49,600 nt of DNA, taken from positions 1-49,600 of the forward strand of contig JAUIJB010000021.1 of assembly GCA_030430455.1 (NCBI GenBank), in the 5' to 3' direction. The position numbers and the translations under genes are program-made. Positions 40,881 to 49,600 of the stretch are shown here, piece by piece; the stretch's first letter is position 1; the number at the start of each line of letters is the position of its first letter. The notes below the pieces were generated by a model, which saw nothing but the letters and a program-made list of their open reading frames with translations, was not told the DNA's origin and searched no databases. The stretch comes from Verrucomicrobiia bacterium. Lineage in GTDB: Bacteria; Verrucomicrobiota; Verrucomicrobiia; Verrucomicrobiales; Akkermansiaceae.

Positions 40881-42590
40881 ATGTCCACCTGGCGCCCCAT
40901 TGCCCGACTGCCGAGATGGCTCTCGTGGCTGCCGTCGTGGGCCCACCGGCCACTGCGCTGGATGCTGCGCACGCTGATCCTGCTCATCCTGGTGCTCGGC
41001 GCGGTTGCGATGTTCTACTTCGTCCGCGCGGCGCGCTTCGACCTCGACGCCGTCGCCGAACTCCCCGCCCCCACCCTGATCCTCGACCGCAACGGCGAGG
41101 AAATCGACCTCGGCGGCGTGCCGCCACGGCGCCTCGCCCGCCGCGAGGACCTCCCGCCGTTCCTCGTCGACTGCCTGCTGGCCCGCGAGGACGCCCGCTT
41201 CTACTCGCACCCGGGGGTCGACCTGCGCGGCCTCGCCCGCGCCAGCCTGCGCAACCTGAAGGACCGCGAGTTCACCCAGGGGGCGTCGACGCTGACGATG
41301 CAGCTGGCCCGCAACACCTACGAGATCCGCGAGAAGTCGATCCACCGCAAGCTGCTCGAGATCGCCCTCACCCTGCGCGTCGAGTCGCGCTACTCGAAGG
41401 ACGAGATCCTCACCCACTACCTGAACCGCATCTACTTCGGCGCCGGTTGCCACGGCGTCAACGAGGCTGCGCGGACCTACTTCGGGGTCCGCGTGTCGGA
41501 GCTCAGCGAGGCGCAGTGCGCGATGCTGGTCGGCATCATCCGCGGCCCCCACGTCTTCTCCCCATTCCGCAACCTGCCGGGAGCCGTCGACCAGAAGAAC
41601 GAGGTCCTCGACCGGCTCGTCGACACCGGCCGGATCAACGACGACCACCGACGCATCCTCGAGTCCGCCGACGTCGGCCTAGTCCCCGAGGATGAGCGCG
41701 GCGGCAACCGCAGCTACGCCCTGCAGGCGGTCCGCCGCGAGCTCGACCGCATCGTTTCCGACGTCGACATCCGCGAGGGCGGCCTGACCGTGCACACCAC
41801 CCTGGACCCGTCCTGGCAACTCACCCTCAAGTCGGAGATGAACGCGGCCGCGGTCGCCTGGGAGGGCGCGCCGGGCTGGCAGCATCCGGCCCACGCCGAG
41901 CACCCGCCCGGAGAGGCCCCCGGCTACCTGCAGTGCGCCGCCGTGACCGTGGAGACCCGCAGCGGCGCCATCCTCGCGATGTCCGGCGGGCGCGACTTCG
42001 GCGACTCGCGCTTCGACCGCACCACCCGCGCGCGACGCGACCTCGGCGAGGTCTACGAACCCTTCATCGCCGCCGCGGTCGCCGAGCGCGGCAAGCTCGT
42101 CCTCCCCGGCAAGCCGGTCCAGACCGGGCGCCAGATCGGTCCGGCCGAGGTGTCCCGCATCGCCCGCCGCTGCGGCATCAGCGGGCCCTTCCTCGGCACC
42201 GAGGACCAGTTCCGCGGCAGCGCCGCGGCGACCCCGATGGAGGCGGCGGTGGCCCTCGGGACCCTCGCCAACGACGGCCGGCGCTGCCAGACCTTCCTGA
42301 TCCGCCGCGTCGATGACGCCTCCGGCAAGACCCTCTACGCCCACCAGGAAACCCGCTCGCAGGCGATCGAGCCGACCAGCGCCACCCGAGCGGTTGAGCT
42401 CTTCTCGACCCACGGCGGGAGCCGCTGCTTCCGCGGCGCGACCGGATCCGGCTGCGACGCCTGGTTGCTGCGGATCGGGCCGACCGGGTCGACCGCGGTC
42501 TGGTTCGGCTTCGACCAGCCGACCCGCATCGCGCCCCAGCAGGCGATCGACTCGGGCCTCAAGGTGCTCGCCGACCGCCTCGGCGGCTAG
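40881..42590 (+). CDS. Class A PBP-like protein with intact GT51 and dead transpeptidase domain
   Basis: 569 residues. An N-terminal membrane helix (about 30-48) precedes a complete GT51 domain: AREDARFYSHPG (E103), QGASTLTMQLARN and HRKLLE (E160). The C-terminal part (about 275-569) follows the transpeptidase fold but lacks catalysis: the SxxK position reads LGEVYEPF (Glu390 for Ser, Glu393 for Lys), the SxN region is shortened and KTG is ATG (520-522, RGATGSG). It is therefore a glycan-strand polymerase with a possible binding domain. It lies 27 bases behind the intact PBP gene, suggesting joint action. Confidence 0.88.
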   Translation: MSTWRPIARLPRWLSWLPSWAHRPLRWMLRTLILLILVLGAVAMFYFVRAARFDLDAVAELPAPTLILDRNGEEIDLGGVPPRRLARREDLPPFLVDCLLAREDARFYSHPGVDLRGLARASLRNLKDREFTQGASTLTMQLARNTYEIREKSIHRKLLEIALTLRVESRYSKDEILTHYLNRIYFGAGCHGVNEAARTYFGVRVSELSEAQCAMLVGIIRGPHVFSPFRNLPGAVDQKNEVLDRLVDTGRINDDHRRILESADVGLVPEDERGGNRSYALQAVRRELDRIVSDVDIREGGLTVHTTLDPSWQLTLKSEMNAAAVAWEGAPGWQHPAHAEHPPGEAPGYLQCAAVTVETRSGAILAMSGGRDFGDSRFDRTTRARRDLGEVYEPFIAAAVAERGKLVLPGKPVQTGRQIGPAEVSRIARRCGISGPFLGTEDQFRGSAAATPMEAAVALGTLANDGRRCQTFLIRRVDDASGKTLYAHQETRSQAIEPTSATRAVELFSTHGGSRCFRGATGSGCDAWLLRIGPTGSTAVWFGFDQPTRIAPQQAIDSGLKVLADRLGG

Positions 42591-42597
42591 CGTCCGG

Positions 42598-43362
42598 TCA
42601 ACGGCGGTTCCAGGCGACCGCATCGGCGTAGCGCACGCCGGCGCCGCCGTAGAGGTCGAGGGCCGAGCCGATGGTCAGGTCGACCCGCCCGTGGCTCAGT
42701 TCGTCGACCCGCTCGAGGTCGCCGACGGAACGGGCCCCGCCGGCGTAGGTGACCGGTCGGCCCTGCCAGCTGCCGAGCAGGCGCACCAGATCCTCATCGA
42801 TCCCGCCACAGAGCCCCTCGACGTCGGCGGCATGGATCAGGAACTCCGCGCAAAAGGGCGCGAGCCGCTCGAGGGTCGAGGTCGTGAGCTCGAGATCGGT
42901 GAGCGTCTGCCAGCGGTTGGTGGCGACCACCCAGCCGTCGCCGCGGCGACGGCAGGAGAGGTCGATGACCAGTCGTCCGGGCCCGATCCGCTCCGCCAGC
43001 TCATTTACGCGATATTCGGAAAAAACCTCGCTGTTTTCAAATAGCCAGCTGGTTACGATGACATGAGAAGCCCCGGCCTCGAGCCAATCCACGGCGTTGT
43101 CGGGGTGGATTCCCCCGCCCAGCTGGAGTCCTCCCGGCCAGGCCGCGAGGGCCTCGCGGGCGGCGGCCTCATTGCCGGGTCCGAGCTGGATGACGTGCCC
43201 GCCGGTGAGATCGTCGCGGCGGAACCGCTCGGCGAACTCGGCGGGGGCGGCATCGGCGACGAAGTTCTCCTTCGGCCCCGGTCCGTCGTCCCTCAGCGAG
43301 CCGCCGACGATTTGCTTCACCTTGCCCTCGTGGAGGTCGATGCAGGGACGGAATCGGGTCAT
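42598..43362 (-). CDS. hisA: ProFAR isomerase, eukaryotic HIS6 type
   Basis: 254-residue TIM-barrel isomerase of histidine biosynthesis (EC 5.3.1.16). It resembles fungal HIS6 rather than the usual bacterial HisA: FRPCIDLHEGKVKQIVGG at the start (catalytic Asp in CIDLHEG), then HVIQLGPGNEAAAREAL, LQLGGGI, VIVTSWLFE, NRWQTLTDLELT, EFLIHAADVEGLCGGID, YAGGARSV and DELSHGRVDLTIGSALD. ATG 43362 is chosen at the conserved MTRFRPC. It ends 7 bases from the convergent PBP-like gene. No other his genes are nearby. Confidence 0.92.
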   Translation of the reverse strand: MTRFRPCIDLHEGKVKQIVGGSLRDDGPGPKENFVADAAPAEFAERFRRDDLTGGHVIQLGPGNEAAAREALAAWPGGLQLGGGIHPDNAVDWLEAGASHVIVTSWLFENSEVFSEYRVNELAERIGPGRLVIDLSCRRRGDGWVVATNRWQTLTDLELTTSTLERLAPFCAEFLIHAADVEGLCGGIDEDLVRLLGSWQGRPVTYAGGARSVGDLERVDELSHGRVDLTIGSALDLYGGAGVRYADAVAWNRR

Positions 43363-43430
43363 CGCGGCCGGAAAGATGGCCCCGCCCCGGCGCAACCGCC
43401 AAGCGCAATGAGCTGGGATTCGACCTGGAA

Positions 43431-46400
43431 TCAGTCGCCGGCCGGTGGCGCCGTCAGCTTGAGCCGGGCGAAGCTCTGGCGCCCCTCCGGAAAGCGCACC
43501 CGGTTCAGCTCGCCGAGACCGCCGACCACCACGGCGGTCGGGTCTTCCTGCCACTGGATCATGTCGGGACTGAACTCGACGATGTAGTCCAGCTCGCCGC
43601 GCATGCGGAGGAAGCGAAACTCCCCGTTGCCCGCCGAGGTGCCACCGGTGATCGGCGGGAAGTCGACCCGCCGGGGGTCCATGCCGAGCGCATACTCAAG
43701 CAGGAGCGGCGAGTCGTCACGGTCGCTGTCGTCGGTCAACGCGGTCGCCGGGTCCATGCCGAGGATCTGCAGCCAGGTGCGGACATCCGGATTTCCCGGA
43801 GCCGTGCCCATTACGACCTCGAGATCGGCCGCATCGAGCGCCGTCCCGAACACCGCGACCGAGTCGATGACCCCGTCGACCGCGCGCTCGCCGGCCCCGC
43901 TGGGCTGGTTGCCGAGGCCCACGGGGACCGAGCCGGCACTGGCGAGTCCACCCTCGCGCTGGGTTTCCGCGATTAGGTTGGCGTCGAGGAAGAGGCGCAT
44001 CGCGCTGCCGTCGAAGCTCGCCGCGACGTGGCTCCACTTCCCGGCTTCGAGCATGCCGTTGTCCGACAGCAGCGTCGTGGTCACCCCGTCGTCCGTCTTC
44101 AGTCGGAAGCGCAGCGCCGTGCCGTCGCCGCCGTTGCCCAGCATCCAGTAGTGATCCTGGCTCCCCGGCGAAGTCGCCCGCGAGATGATCCGGCCCTCGC
44201 TGGCGTAGCCGTCGAAGCCGTTCGGCCGGAACCAGGCCGCGAGGGTCAGCTGCGCCCCGCCCACCGGGAATGCCGCCACGTCGATGCGCCCGCTGTTGTC
44301 CGTGATCTCCACGCCCGATCCGGCGCCGTTGAGCCCCCCGGCCCACGCTGCGCTGCCGGTGAGGCTGCCGGTGTTGTCGCCGTAGGGGTCGGCCGCCTGG
44401 GTGCCGATGCCCTCCTCGAAGTCCCAGCGGGCGAGGAGGTCCGACTCGAAGGCGACCGAAGCCACCGTGTGCATCACCGCGGGCTCGCAGGGCGCCGAGA
44501 CATTCCCCTCGGCGTCGACCGCGCGCACCGTGAACTCGTAGCTGCCCCCCGCCTCGAGGCCGTTGGCGAGGAACTGCGTCGTGGGGCTGTTGCCGATCCA
44601 CGCACCATCGGCAAACACCTGGTAGCCGGCGACGCCGATGTTGTCGCTCGCCGCCATCCACGCCAGCTCGATCGACACCGCCGAGGCCCGCAGCGGGGTC
44701 AGGTAGCCCGGCGCGCTGGGCGGGACCTCATCGACGGGGAGGGTCGTCACGGCCGCCAGGTTCGAGGCGACCGACTCGCCCCACAGGTTGACGGCGGAGA
44801 CGCGGAACTGCAGGTCAGTCCCGGGGGCATGACCGTCGAGGACCAGCGAGGCGGCCTCGGGGCCGAGCCGTGCCCGTTCGATGGGTTCGCCGACCTGCGG
44901 AATCTCGACGACGACCTGCTCCTCCGCGTTGCCGGCGAGCGGCAACCAGTCGAGCCGGACCGAGGACGACGACGGCGATGTGGCGACCAGCCCCGTCGGA
45001 GGCGGACTTGGGACCGTGGGCAGCAGCTCGTAGCGGTTCACCAGGTTGGCGGCTCCGAACCCGTCCTCGCCCAACCACCCCCCGGCGACATGAATCTCGT
45101 CGCCGAGCATCTCAACCGCAGCACCGACCCGGCCGAAGGGAAGCCGGGTCCACTCCTGCCAGGCGTCGGCGGCGGCATCGTAGCGCAGCACCGCGGTCTG
45201 ACCGGCCGGTGAGGCACCCGGATCCGATCCGACCACCGACCACAGGCTGCCGGCATGGGCGAGGGCGCCGTCGGGACCGCAGGAACGTGCCTGCGGGAGG
45301 CCGGCGAGCACCGTCCAGTCGTCGCCGGCGGGATCATAGACCCAATGCCCGCCATCGGGCGGGTCGGCGGGATCGCTGCGCCCGCCGATCACGTGCAGGC
45401 GGCCGTCCAGCGCCACCATGCAGGCATCCTGCCGCGCAAGGGGAAGCCCGGCCGCGCTCGTCCATCCCGACTCGGTGGCAAGGTCGAGCACCCAGTGCCG
45501 GCCGTGGACCGCGGCGGTGTCATCGATCCCCCCGACGAGGTGAATCCTGCCGTTCACAACCGCGGCCATCGCGCCACGCACCCCCTCGGGAAGCGCCGGG
45601 CCGGCCCTCCAACCCGAGCTTGCCGGATCGTAGACCTCGCACTCGACAACACCACTCGTCGATGGCGGAACCACGCCGCCGAGCAGCCAGACCTCCGAGC
45701 CACTGAAGACGGCGACACCGCCCAGCCGCGGCGTGGGAATCTCCGACTCGGGAAGCCACGACCCGGATGACGGATCGAGTCGCTCGATCCACCCGGCCGC
45801 CTCGCCGGTCGGCAGCTCGCCACCGACGACGAGCAGCGAGCCGGCGGCATCGATCAGGCACGCACCGCTGCGCGGCAGGAGCATCGATGCCCCGGACTGC
45901 CAGCCGTTCTCGTACCAGCGCGTCTGGCCGCTGTTCCAGTCGTAGGGGGCGAACAGGTCGGGATCGCCGTCGCCGTCAAAGTCACCGAGCGAACAGTTGT
46001 AGATGTAGGCATCACCGCCTCCGGCGAGGGGCTGGCTGGCGGGACCGTCGAACTCGCGGGGCGCGAAAAAGGTGCCCGTGCCGTCGTTGAGGAAGGCGAG
46101 CGCCCGCGGTGCCGCGTTGTCCCGGCCGACCAGCGAGATCCCGCCGAGCAGGTCGATGTCGCCGTCGCCGTCGAGGTCCCCCGCCTGCAGGGTGTGCCAG
46201 GAAAAATGCTCCTCCTCCAGAACCACCTCGGTCCATGGCTCGACCCGCGGATCCGGCGGCGCCAGGAAGACCCGGATGCCGTCGGGCTTGCTGGCGGTGG
46301 CCGACGAGTTCTGTAGTTCCTCGGCATTGCTGATGGCGATGTCGGTCCGGCCATCGCCATTGAAGTCGGCGATCGCGATCTGGCAGGCGTAGTCGGCGAT

Positions 46401-47219
46401 CTGCGCACTGCCGGTCGATCCGGGGTACCAGTCGGCCGCGTAGGCGTGCTCGACGAAGGCATCGACGAGTGGATTCGCCGGGGTCTCGAGCCAGATGCCG
46501 TTGATGATGATGTCCAGCCTGCCGTCACCGCTGAGGTCGGCGAGCTTGAGCCCCTCGCGCGGGTTCACCGCAAGGAAGCGGCGCAGCTTCCAGCCAACGC
46601 CGTCATCCTCCCTCAGGTGGAGGAACATGCCGTGCGAGATATCGCGGGTGACGATGTCCGGCCAGCCGTTGCCATCGAGGTCGCCCACCTCGAGCTCGCC
46701 GACATGGATCACCTCGTCGCCCCCGCCGGAGCCGGACCAGGCGGTGATGACGAGTTCCTCCCAGGGATCATCCGCGTTCCCCGGGCCCGGATTGCGGAAC
46801 CACGACAGGCTTCCGCTGCCGTCGTCACCCCCCCTGCCGGAATCGGGAACGATCAGGTCGAGGTCGCCATCGAGGTCGAGGTCACCCACCGCGAGGCCGC
46901 CGCCGAAGCGCTTCATGCGCACTTGCGCCGGCCCGGCAATCGCGCCGGGCGGCAGCAGCTCGCGCGTCGACATCTGCCGCGTTGCGGGATTGAAATCGTA
47001 GAGACGCAGGTGGGGGTCGCTGCTCTCGAGCGAGGCCGCCGAGACGATCTCGTCAATCCCGTCGCCATCGAAGTCCGCGGCCACCGTCGCCAGCGCGCCA
47101 CCGTCGCTGCCCTCCACCTCGACCGGCCGCGAGAAGTCCAGGTAGGGAGCTTCCTCGGTGATCGCCGCCCACGCGCTTTCCGTCGCCATCAACAGCAACA
47201 GACATACACGAACCCCCAT
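43431..47219 (-). CDS. Large secreted FG-GAP / kelch / fibronectin-III / laminin-G protein
   Basis: About 1262 residues, exported (signal VCLLLLMATESAWA). Domains in order: FG-GAP-type repeats (about 30-440), each with a calcium-loop DxDxDGxxD such as ADFDGDGIDEIV, DLDLDGDLDLIVPD and FNGDGRTDIA; kelch-like repeats (about 445-735) with DGRLHVIGG, NGRIHLVGG and GDEIHVAGG; two fibronectin-III-like domains (about 736-916); a laminin-G/concanavalin domain (about 926-1140) with LLARWDFEEGIGT and YWMLGNGGDG; and a C-terminal domain with SPLLLEYALGMDP, frequent in Verrucomicrobiota secreted proteins. It likely acts in adhesion or glycan binding. ATG 47219 is used; ATG 47246 is also possible. Confidence 0.85.
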   Translation of the reverse strand: MGVRVCLLLLMATESAWAAITEEAPYLDFSRPVEVEGSDGGALATVAADFDGDGIDEIVSAASLESSDPHLRLYDFNPATRQMSTRELLPPGAIAGPAQVRMKRFGGGLAVGDLDLDGDLDLIVPDSGRGGDDGSGSLSWFRNPGPGNADDPWEELVITAWSGSGGGDEVIHVGELEVGDLDGNGWPDIVTRDISHGMFLHLREDDGVGWKLRRFLAVNPREGLKLADLSGDGRLDIIINGIWLETPANPLVDAFVEHAYAADWYPGSTGSAQIADYACQIAIADFNGDGRTDIAISNAEELQNSSATASKPDGIRVFLAPPDPRVEPWTEVVLEEEHFSWHTLQAGDLDGDGDIDLLGGISLVGRDNAAPRALAFLNDGTGTFFAPREFDGPASQPLAGGGDAYIYNCSLGDFDGDGDPDLFAPYDWNSGQTRWYENGWQSGASMLLPRSGACLIDAAGSLLVVGGELPTGEAAGWIERLDPSSGSWLPESEIPTPRLGGVAVFSGSEVWLLGGVVPPSTSGVVECEVYDPASSGWRAGPALPEGVRGAMAAVVNGRIHLVGGIDDTAAVHGRHWVLDLATESGWTSAAGLPLARQDACMVALDGRLHVIGGRSDPADPPDGGHWVYDPAGDDWTVLAGLPQARSCGPDGALAHAGSLWSVVGSDPGASPAGQTAVLRYDAAADAWQEWTRLPFGRVGAAVEMLGDEIHVAGGWLGEDGFGAANLVNRYELLPTVPSPPPTGLVATSPSSSSVRLDWLPLAGNAEEQVVVEIPQVGEPIERARLGPEAASLVLDGHAPGTDLQFRVSAVNLWGESVASNLAAVTTLPVDEVPPSAPGYLTPLRASAVSIELAWMAASDNIGVAGYQVFADGAWIGNSPTTQFLANGLEAGGSYEFTVRAVDAEGNVSAPCEPAVMHTVASVAFESDLLARWDFEEGIGTQAADPYGDNTGSLTGSAAWAGGLNGAGSGVEITDNSGRIDVAAFPVGGAQLTLAAWFRPNGFDGYASEGRIISRATSPGSQDHYWMLGNGGDGTALRFRLKTDDGVTTTLLSDNGMLEAGKWSHVAASFDGSAMRLFLDANLIAETQREGGLASAGSVPVGLGNQPSGAGERAVDGVIDSVAVFGTALDAADLEVVMGTAPGNPDVRTWLQILGMDPATALTDDSDRDDSPLLLEYALGMDPRRVDFPPITGGTSAGNGEFRFLRMRGELDYIVEFSPDMIQWQEDPTAVVVGGLGELNRVRFPEGRQSFARLKLTAPPAGD

Positions 47220-47442
47220 CGAGCGGAATGGCTTGGGGGGCGCCATGAACCATCGTGGAAGCCGGAAAGTGGAACCCACCGGACCCATGATTCTGATCGC
47301 AAACCTTGTGGCGGCCGACGTCGCTGTCAACCGGACAGCAAGAAGCGGCATCTAACAGAATCATATTTGATGAAGACGACAACGCGAGTCCCCGACCTTT
47401 TGATGAATCCGTCGAATCGACCCCTGTCGCCGCCTGCATTCT

Positions 47443-48114
47443 TCAAAAACTCTTCGCGGCGCGGCGGCCCTCGTTCCACCCGTTGCGGCCATAGCGCCGC
47501 GCCGCGATCGCCGCGACCCGCCCGGCGTCCGGAGCGATCGTGACGAGCCGGCTTGAACTCGACAGCGAGGCTGCGAGTTCGGCACCGAGTTCCGCGGTCG
47601 CCACGCGCACCGCCCCTTGGTGCAGCAGGCCGATGCGGGTGCGCCGCTGACCCGCGCCGGCGACCTTGCTGCCGGCGTGATCGACGAGGTCGTGGCAGAC
47701 CGGCTGCTGGAAGCAGTCGCCACCTCGCACCGGCTGGCAAGGCGGCGCGGTCTCAATGCGAAACCCGGCGCCCTCGAGCGCGGCGGCAAGGGCGCCGTGG
47801 ATTCGCCGGAAGCTCTCGCCCGCTCCGGCATGCGCCAGTCCGCTGCCGGCCGGTGCGACCAGCGTGTAGCACCAGCCGTGGTCGTGGTCGACCACCCCGC
47901 CGCCGGTCCAGCGGCGGATGCGCCGCTTCGTTCCGAGCAGGGCGGCGGCCTCGCGGTCAGCGACGAAGTAGCCGAAGCTTCCCCAGCCGGGCTCCCAGCG
48001 GTAGCAGCGGATCCGGGTGGTCCGGCTCGTCTCCAGCAGCCACTCGTCGATCGCCATCGACTCGACCCCCCCGCGGGCCAGCGGATCGATCCAAACCTCC
48101 ACGCTCTCGCTCAC
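47443..48114 (-). CDS. Lipoate-protein ligase A / lipoyltransferase family
   Basis: 223-residue member of the BPL/LplA fold, attaching lipoate (or octanoate) to lipoyl domains of 2-oxoacid dehydrogenases or GcvH. Visible are the substrate loop RRIRRWTGGGVVDHD (67-73 core), FQQPVCHDLVDH, and the catalytic Lys in HAGSKVAGAGQRRTRIGLLH (K150). The C-terminal LplA accessory domain is absent or short, so an octanoyltransferase (LipM-like) role is possible. ATG 48114 starts MSESVEVWID. The secreted-protein gene follows after a 223-bp gap. Confidence 0.85.
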   Translation of the reverse strand: MSESVEVWIDPLARGGVESMAIDEWLLETSRTTRIRCYRWEPGWGSFGYFVADREAAALLGTKRRIRRWTGGGVVDHDHGWCYTLVAPAGSGLAHAGAGESFRRIHGALAAALEGAGFRIETAPPCQPVRGGDCFQQPVCHDLVDHAGSKVAGAGQRRTRIGLLHQGAVRVATAELGAELAASLSSSSRLVTIAPDAGRVAAIAARRYGRNGWNEGRRAAKSF

Positions 48115-48195
48115 CCCCGACCCCTAGCCGTCCCCGCGCGCGGATCAACGCCAATCCCCCCTTGCATTGCCGCCGGTGCCATCCAATTTCGGCGT

Positions 48196-49008
48196 GTGAG
48201 CAACGCCGAGAGGCCCCAACCCGCCCTTCTGATCGTCGGTCATGGTTCCACCGAGAACCCCGACTCGTCGACCCCCTACTTCGCCCATGCCGACGAGATC
48301 CGCAGCCGCGGACTCTTCAGCGAGGTCCACTGCTGCTTCTGGAAGGAGGAGCCGTCGATGCGCGAGGCGCGCTTCATGATCGATGCCGACGAGGTCTTCG
48401 TGGTGCCCGACTTCATCAGCGAGGGCTACTTCACCCGCGAGGTGATCCCGCGCGAGCTGGAGCTCGACGGCCCGACCACCCGGCGCCACGGCAAGACCTG
48501 GCACTACACGCTGCCCGTCGGGGTTCACGCATCGATGACCGGCCTGCTGCTCCATCGCGCCCGCGAGGTCGCCCCCGGCGTCGATCCCTCGGGCGTCACC
48601 CTGTTCATCGTCGGCCACGGCACCGGCCTGAACCAGAACTCGACCAAGGCGATCCGCGACCAGGTCGACCTGATCAAGCAATCCGGCGCCGGCTACGCCG
48701 AGGTGATCGACGCCTACATGGAGGAGCAGCCCTTCATCGCCGAGTGGGACAAGCTGGCGCCGACCGACACGGTCGTGGTGGTGCCCTTCTTCATCGCCGA
48801 CGGCCTGCACAGCTACCAGGACATCCCGGTCCTGCTCGGCCTGCGCGAGGAGGTCGGACCGGCGGCCAGCCAGGCCGAGGTGTTCCGTCACAACCCCAAC
48901 CATCTCCGCGGCAAGACGCTCTACTACTCGTCGGCGATCGGAACCGACCGGATGATGGCCGACGTGATCCTCGACCAGATCGAAGACTTCAAGCTCCAGC
49001 ACGCATGA
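48196..49008 (+). CDS. cbiX: CbiX-type sirohydrochlorin chelatase, two-lobe
   Basis: Inserts a metal (Co or Fe) into sirohydrochlorin for cobalamin or siroheme. The 270-residue product contains two homologous lobes, each with a VGHG motif: LLIVGHGSTENP (H16) and LFIVGHGTGLNQN (H141). It starts at GTG 48196 (VSNAERPQPA); the frame is open upstream but the extension overlaps the lipoate ligase on the other strand and has no homology. Its stop overlaps the ATG of the next gene (ATGA), so the Fe-S protein is co-translated, as in the CbiX/DR2241 pairing. No other corrin genes are in the window. Confidence 0.88.
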   Translation: MSNAERPQPALLIVGHGSTENPDSSTPYFAHADEIRSRGLFSEVHCCFWKEEPSMREARFMIDADEVFVVPDFISEGYFTREVIPRELELDGPTTRRHGKTWHYTLPVGVHASMTGLLLHRAREVAPGVDPSGVTLFIVGHGTGLNQNSTKAIRDQVDLIKQSGAGYAEVIDAYMEEQPFIAEWDKLAPTDTVVVVPFFIADGLHSYQDIPVLLGLREEVGPAASQAEVFRHNPNHLRGKTLYYSSAIGTDRMMADVILDQIEDFKLQHA

Positions 49009-49600
49009 TCGCCGAACGTCTCGCTCAAGCCGTAACCGACGGAATCCGCCGGATCGGCGAGGTCGCCATCGACCCCGGTGAGGCCGGCTCCGGCTACGTC
49101 CTCTGCCACGTCGACGACCGCGCGACCCTGCGCGACGACCCCGGGGCGCTGGAGGAACACCGCGGCGCCGAGGCCGCGCGCGAGCTGGCAACCTGGGCCG
49201 CGGACGGCCACTACCGCTTCACCAAGGGCGAGCTCTCGCTGCGCTCCGGCTGGCGCCTCCGGCTCGACGACGCCGCCGAGTTGCGCCGGGCGCTCGACGG
49301 CTTCTACCCGGCCGCGGTCGGCCTGTGGCTCGCCCACCGCGAGGGCGTGGCCGATCCCGAGAACCTGCGCGACAAGCTCAACCGCCAGACCGGGATGTAC
49401 CGCTTCGCCCGCAACCTCAGCGACGCCGGCGCCCAGCGCCTGGTGCGCGAGGTCTGCGGTCCGGGGAACTGCTGCGTGAAGAAGATCCTGTGGCAGATCG
49501 ATGCCGACACGCCGCTCGAGGACAGCGAGGCCAGCCGGTTTCCCGGCTTCATCGGCGAGGCCGGCGAGGCGATCCCCCTGCTCTGCCGCGAGGCCTGCAA
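49005..49600 (+). CDS. DR2241-family Fe-S protein, 3' end cut by window
   Basis: 198 complete codons are visible; the gene continues past the window. The N-terminal part (about 1-145) is the DR2241 stabilising region (YRFTKGELSLRSGWRL, DGFYPAAVGLWLA). Then come Cys residues C151, C156, C157, C194 and C198 (EVCGPGNCCVKK and LLCREAC), consistent with a 4Fe-4S site. Members of this family are linked with CbiX proteins, here by a 4-base overlap. Probable role: cluster or electron donor for the chelatase product; not proven. Confidence 0.78.
   Translation, partial: MIAERLAQAVTDGIRRIGEVAIDPGEAGSGYVLCHVDDRATLRDDPGALEEHRGAEAARELATWAADGHYRFTKGELSLRSGWRLRLDDAAELRRALDGFYPAAVGLWLAHREGVADPENLRDKLNRQTGMYRFARNLSDAGAQRLVREVCGPGNCCVKKILWQIDADTPLEDSEASRFPGFIGEAGEAIPLLCREAC

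Noticed and set aside
39222..41648. An 808-codon minus-strand open frame over the two PBP genes
   Set aside because: It crosses two intact plus-strand genes, composition is typical of antisense in high-GC DNA, and no domain is seen.

Overview
The window is high-GC bacterial chromosome, packed with housekeeping genes on both strands. I infer a member of the Verrucomicrobiota, probably Verrucomicrobiales. The reasons are the secreted FG-GAP/kelch/laminin-G protein with an LLLEYALGMDP-type C-terminal domain (43431-47219), a eukaryotic-type HisA, DegP-like protease pairs, and intergenic regions full of small structured repeats and short tandem arrays. I saw no IS transposase, prophage, CRISPR array or rRNA operon.

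Layout. 10-2953 is the end of the complex I operon (nuoM, nuoN). 3640-6598 holds trpD, a thioredoxin-like protein and a MoeB-rhodanese protein. 6876-11093 is a minus-strand run: two TPM-domain proteins, a TPMT-like methyltransferase, an intact DegP-like protease and a degenerate protease paralogue. 11380-15950 (plus) has rpsP, an aquaporin, prfA and an acyl-ACP/CoA ligase with an eroded acyltransferase domain. 16819-20401 (minus) is a sugar MFS transporter plus secreted GH13 amylase. 20615-21303 has an antitoxin, an internally deleted VapC toxin and tRNA-Val(CAC). 22070-27754 (minus) has a metallo-beta-lactamase/beta-CASP RNase, a ParE-type topoisomerase subunit and a Ser/Thr kinase. 27847-31480 (plus) is an rluD - hydroxyacid dehydrogenase - small protein - KH protein - GH3 run. 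31725-33792 (minus) encodes ferredoxin, a DUF721/DciA-like protein, a HAD-Nudix fusion and FolB. 33952-36047 (plus) has a single-pass membrane protein and HemQ. 36186-38380 (minus) is a second protease/degenerate-protease pair. 38502-42590 (plus) is a tandem pair of class A penicillin-binding proteins, the second with a dead transpeptidase domain. 42598-48114 (minus) has hisA, the giant secreted protein and a lipoate ligase. 48196-49600 (plus) is CbiX followed by a DR2241-family Fe-S protein cut by the window end.

Two themes stand out. First, active enzymes are repeatedly paired with catalytically degenerate relatives: two independent operons of an intact DegP-like protease followed by a protein whose protease fold is split by an inserted PDZ domain and has lost its catalytic His and Ser, and an intact PBP1 followed by a PBP1 retaining only the glycosyltransferase. 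Second, five of the six convergent gene junctions contain structured repeats: a 134-bp multi-hairpin element found twice with a compensatory base-pair change, facing heptamer arrays that fill the hemQ/protease junction, facing nonamer arrays, and a GGGGGG-run cluster.

All assignments come from reading motifs by eye; no database search was run.
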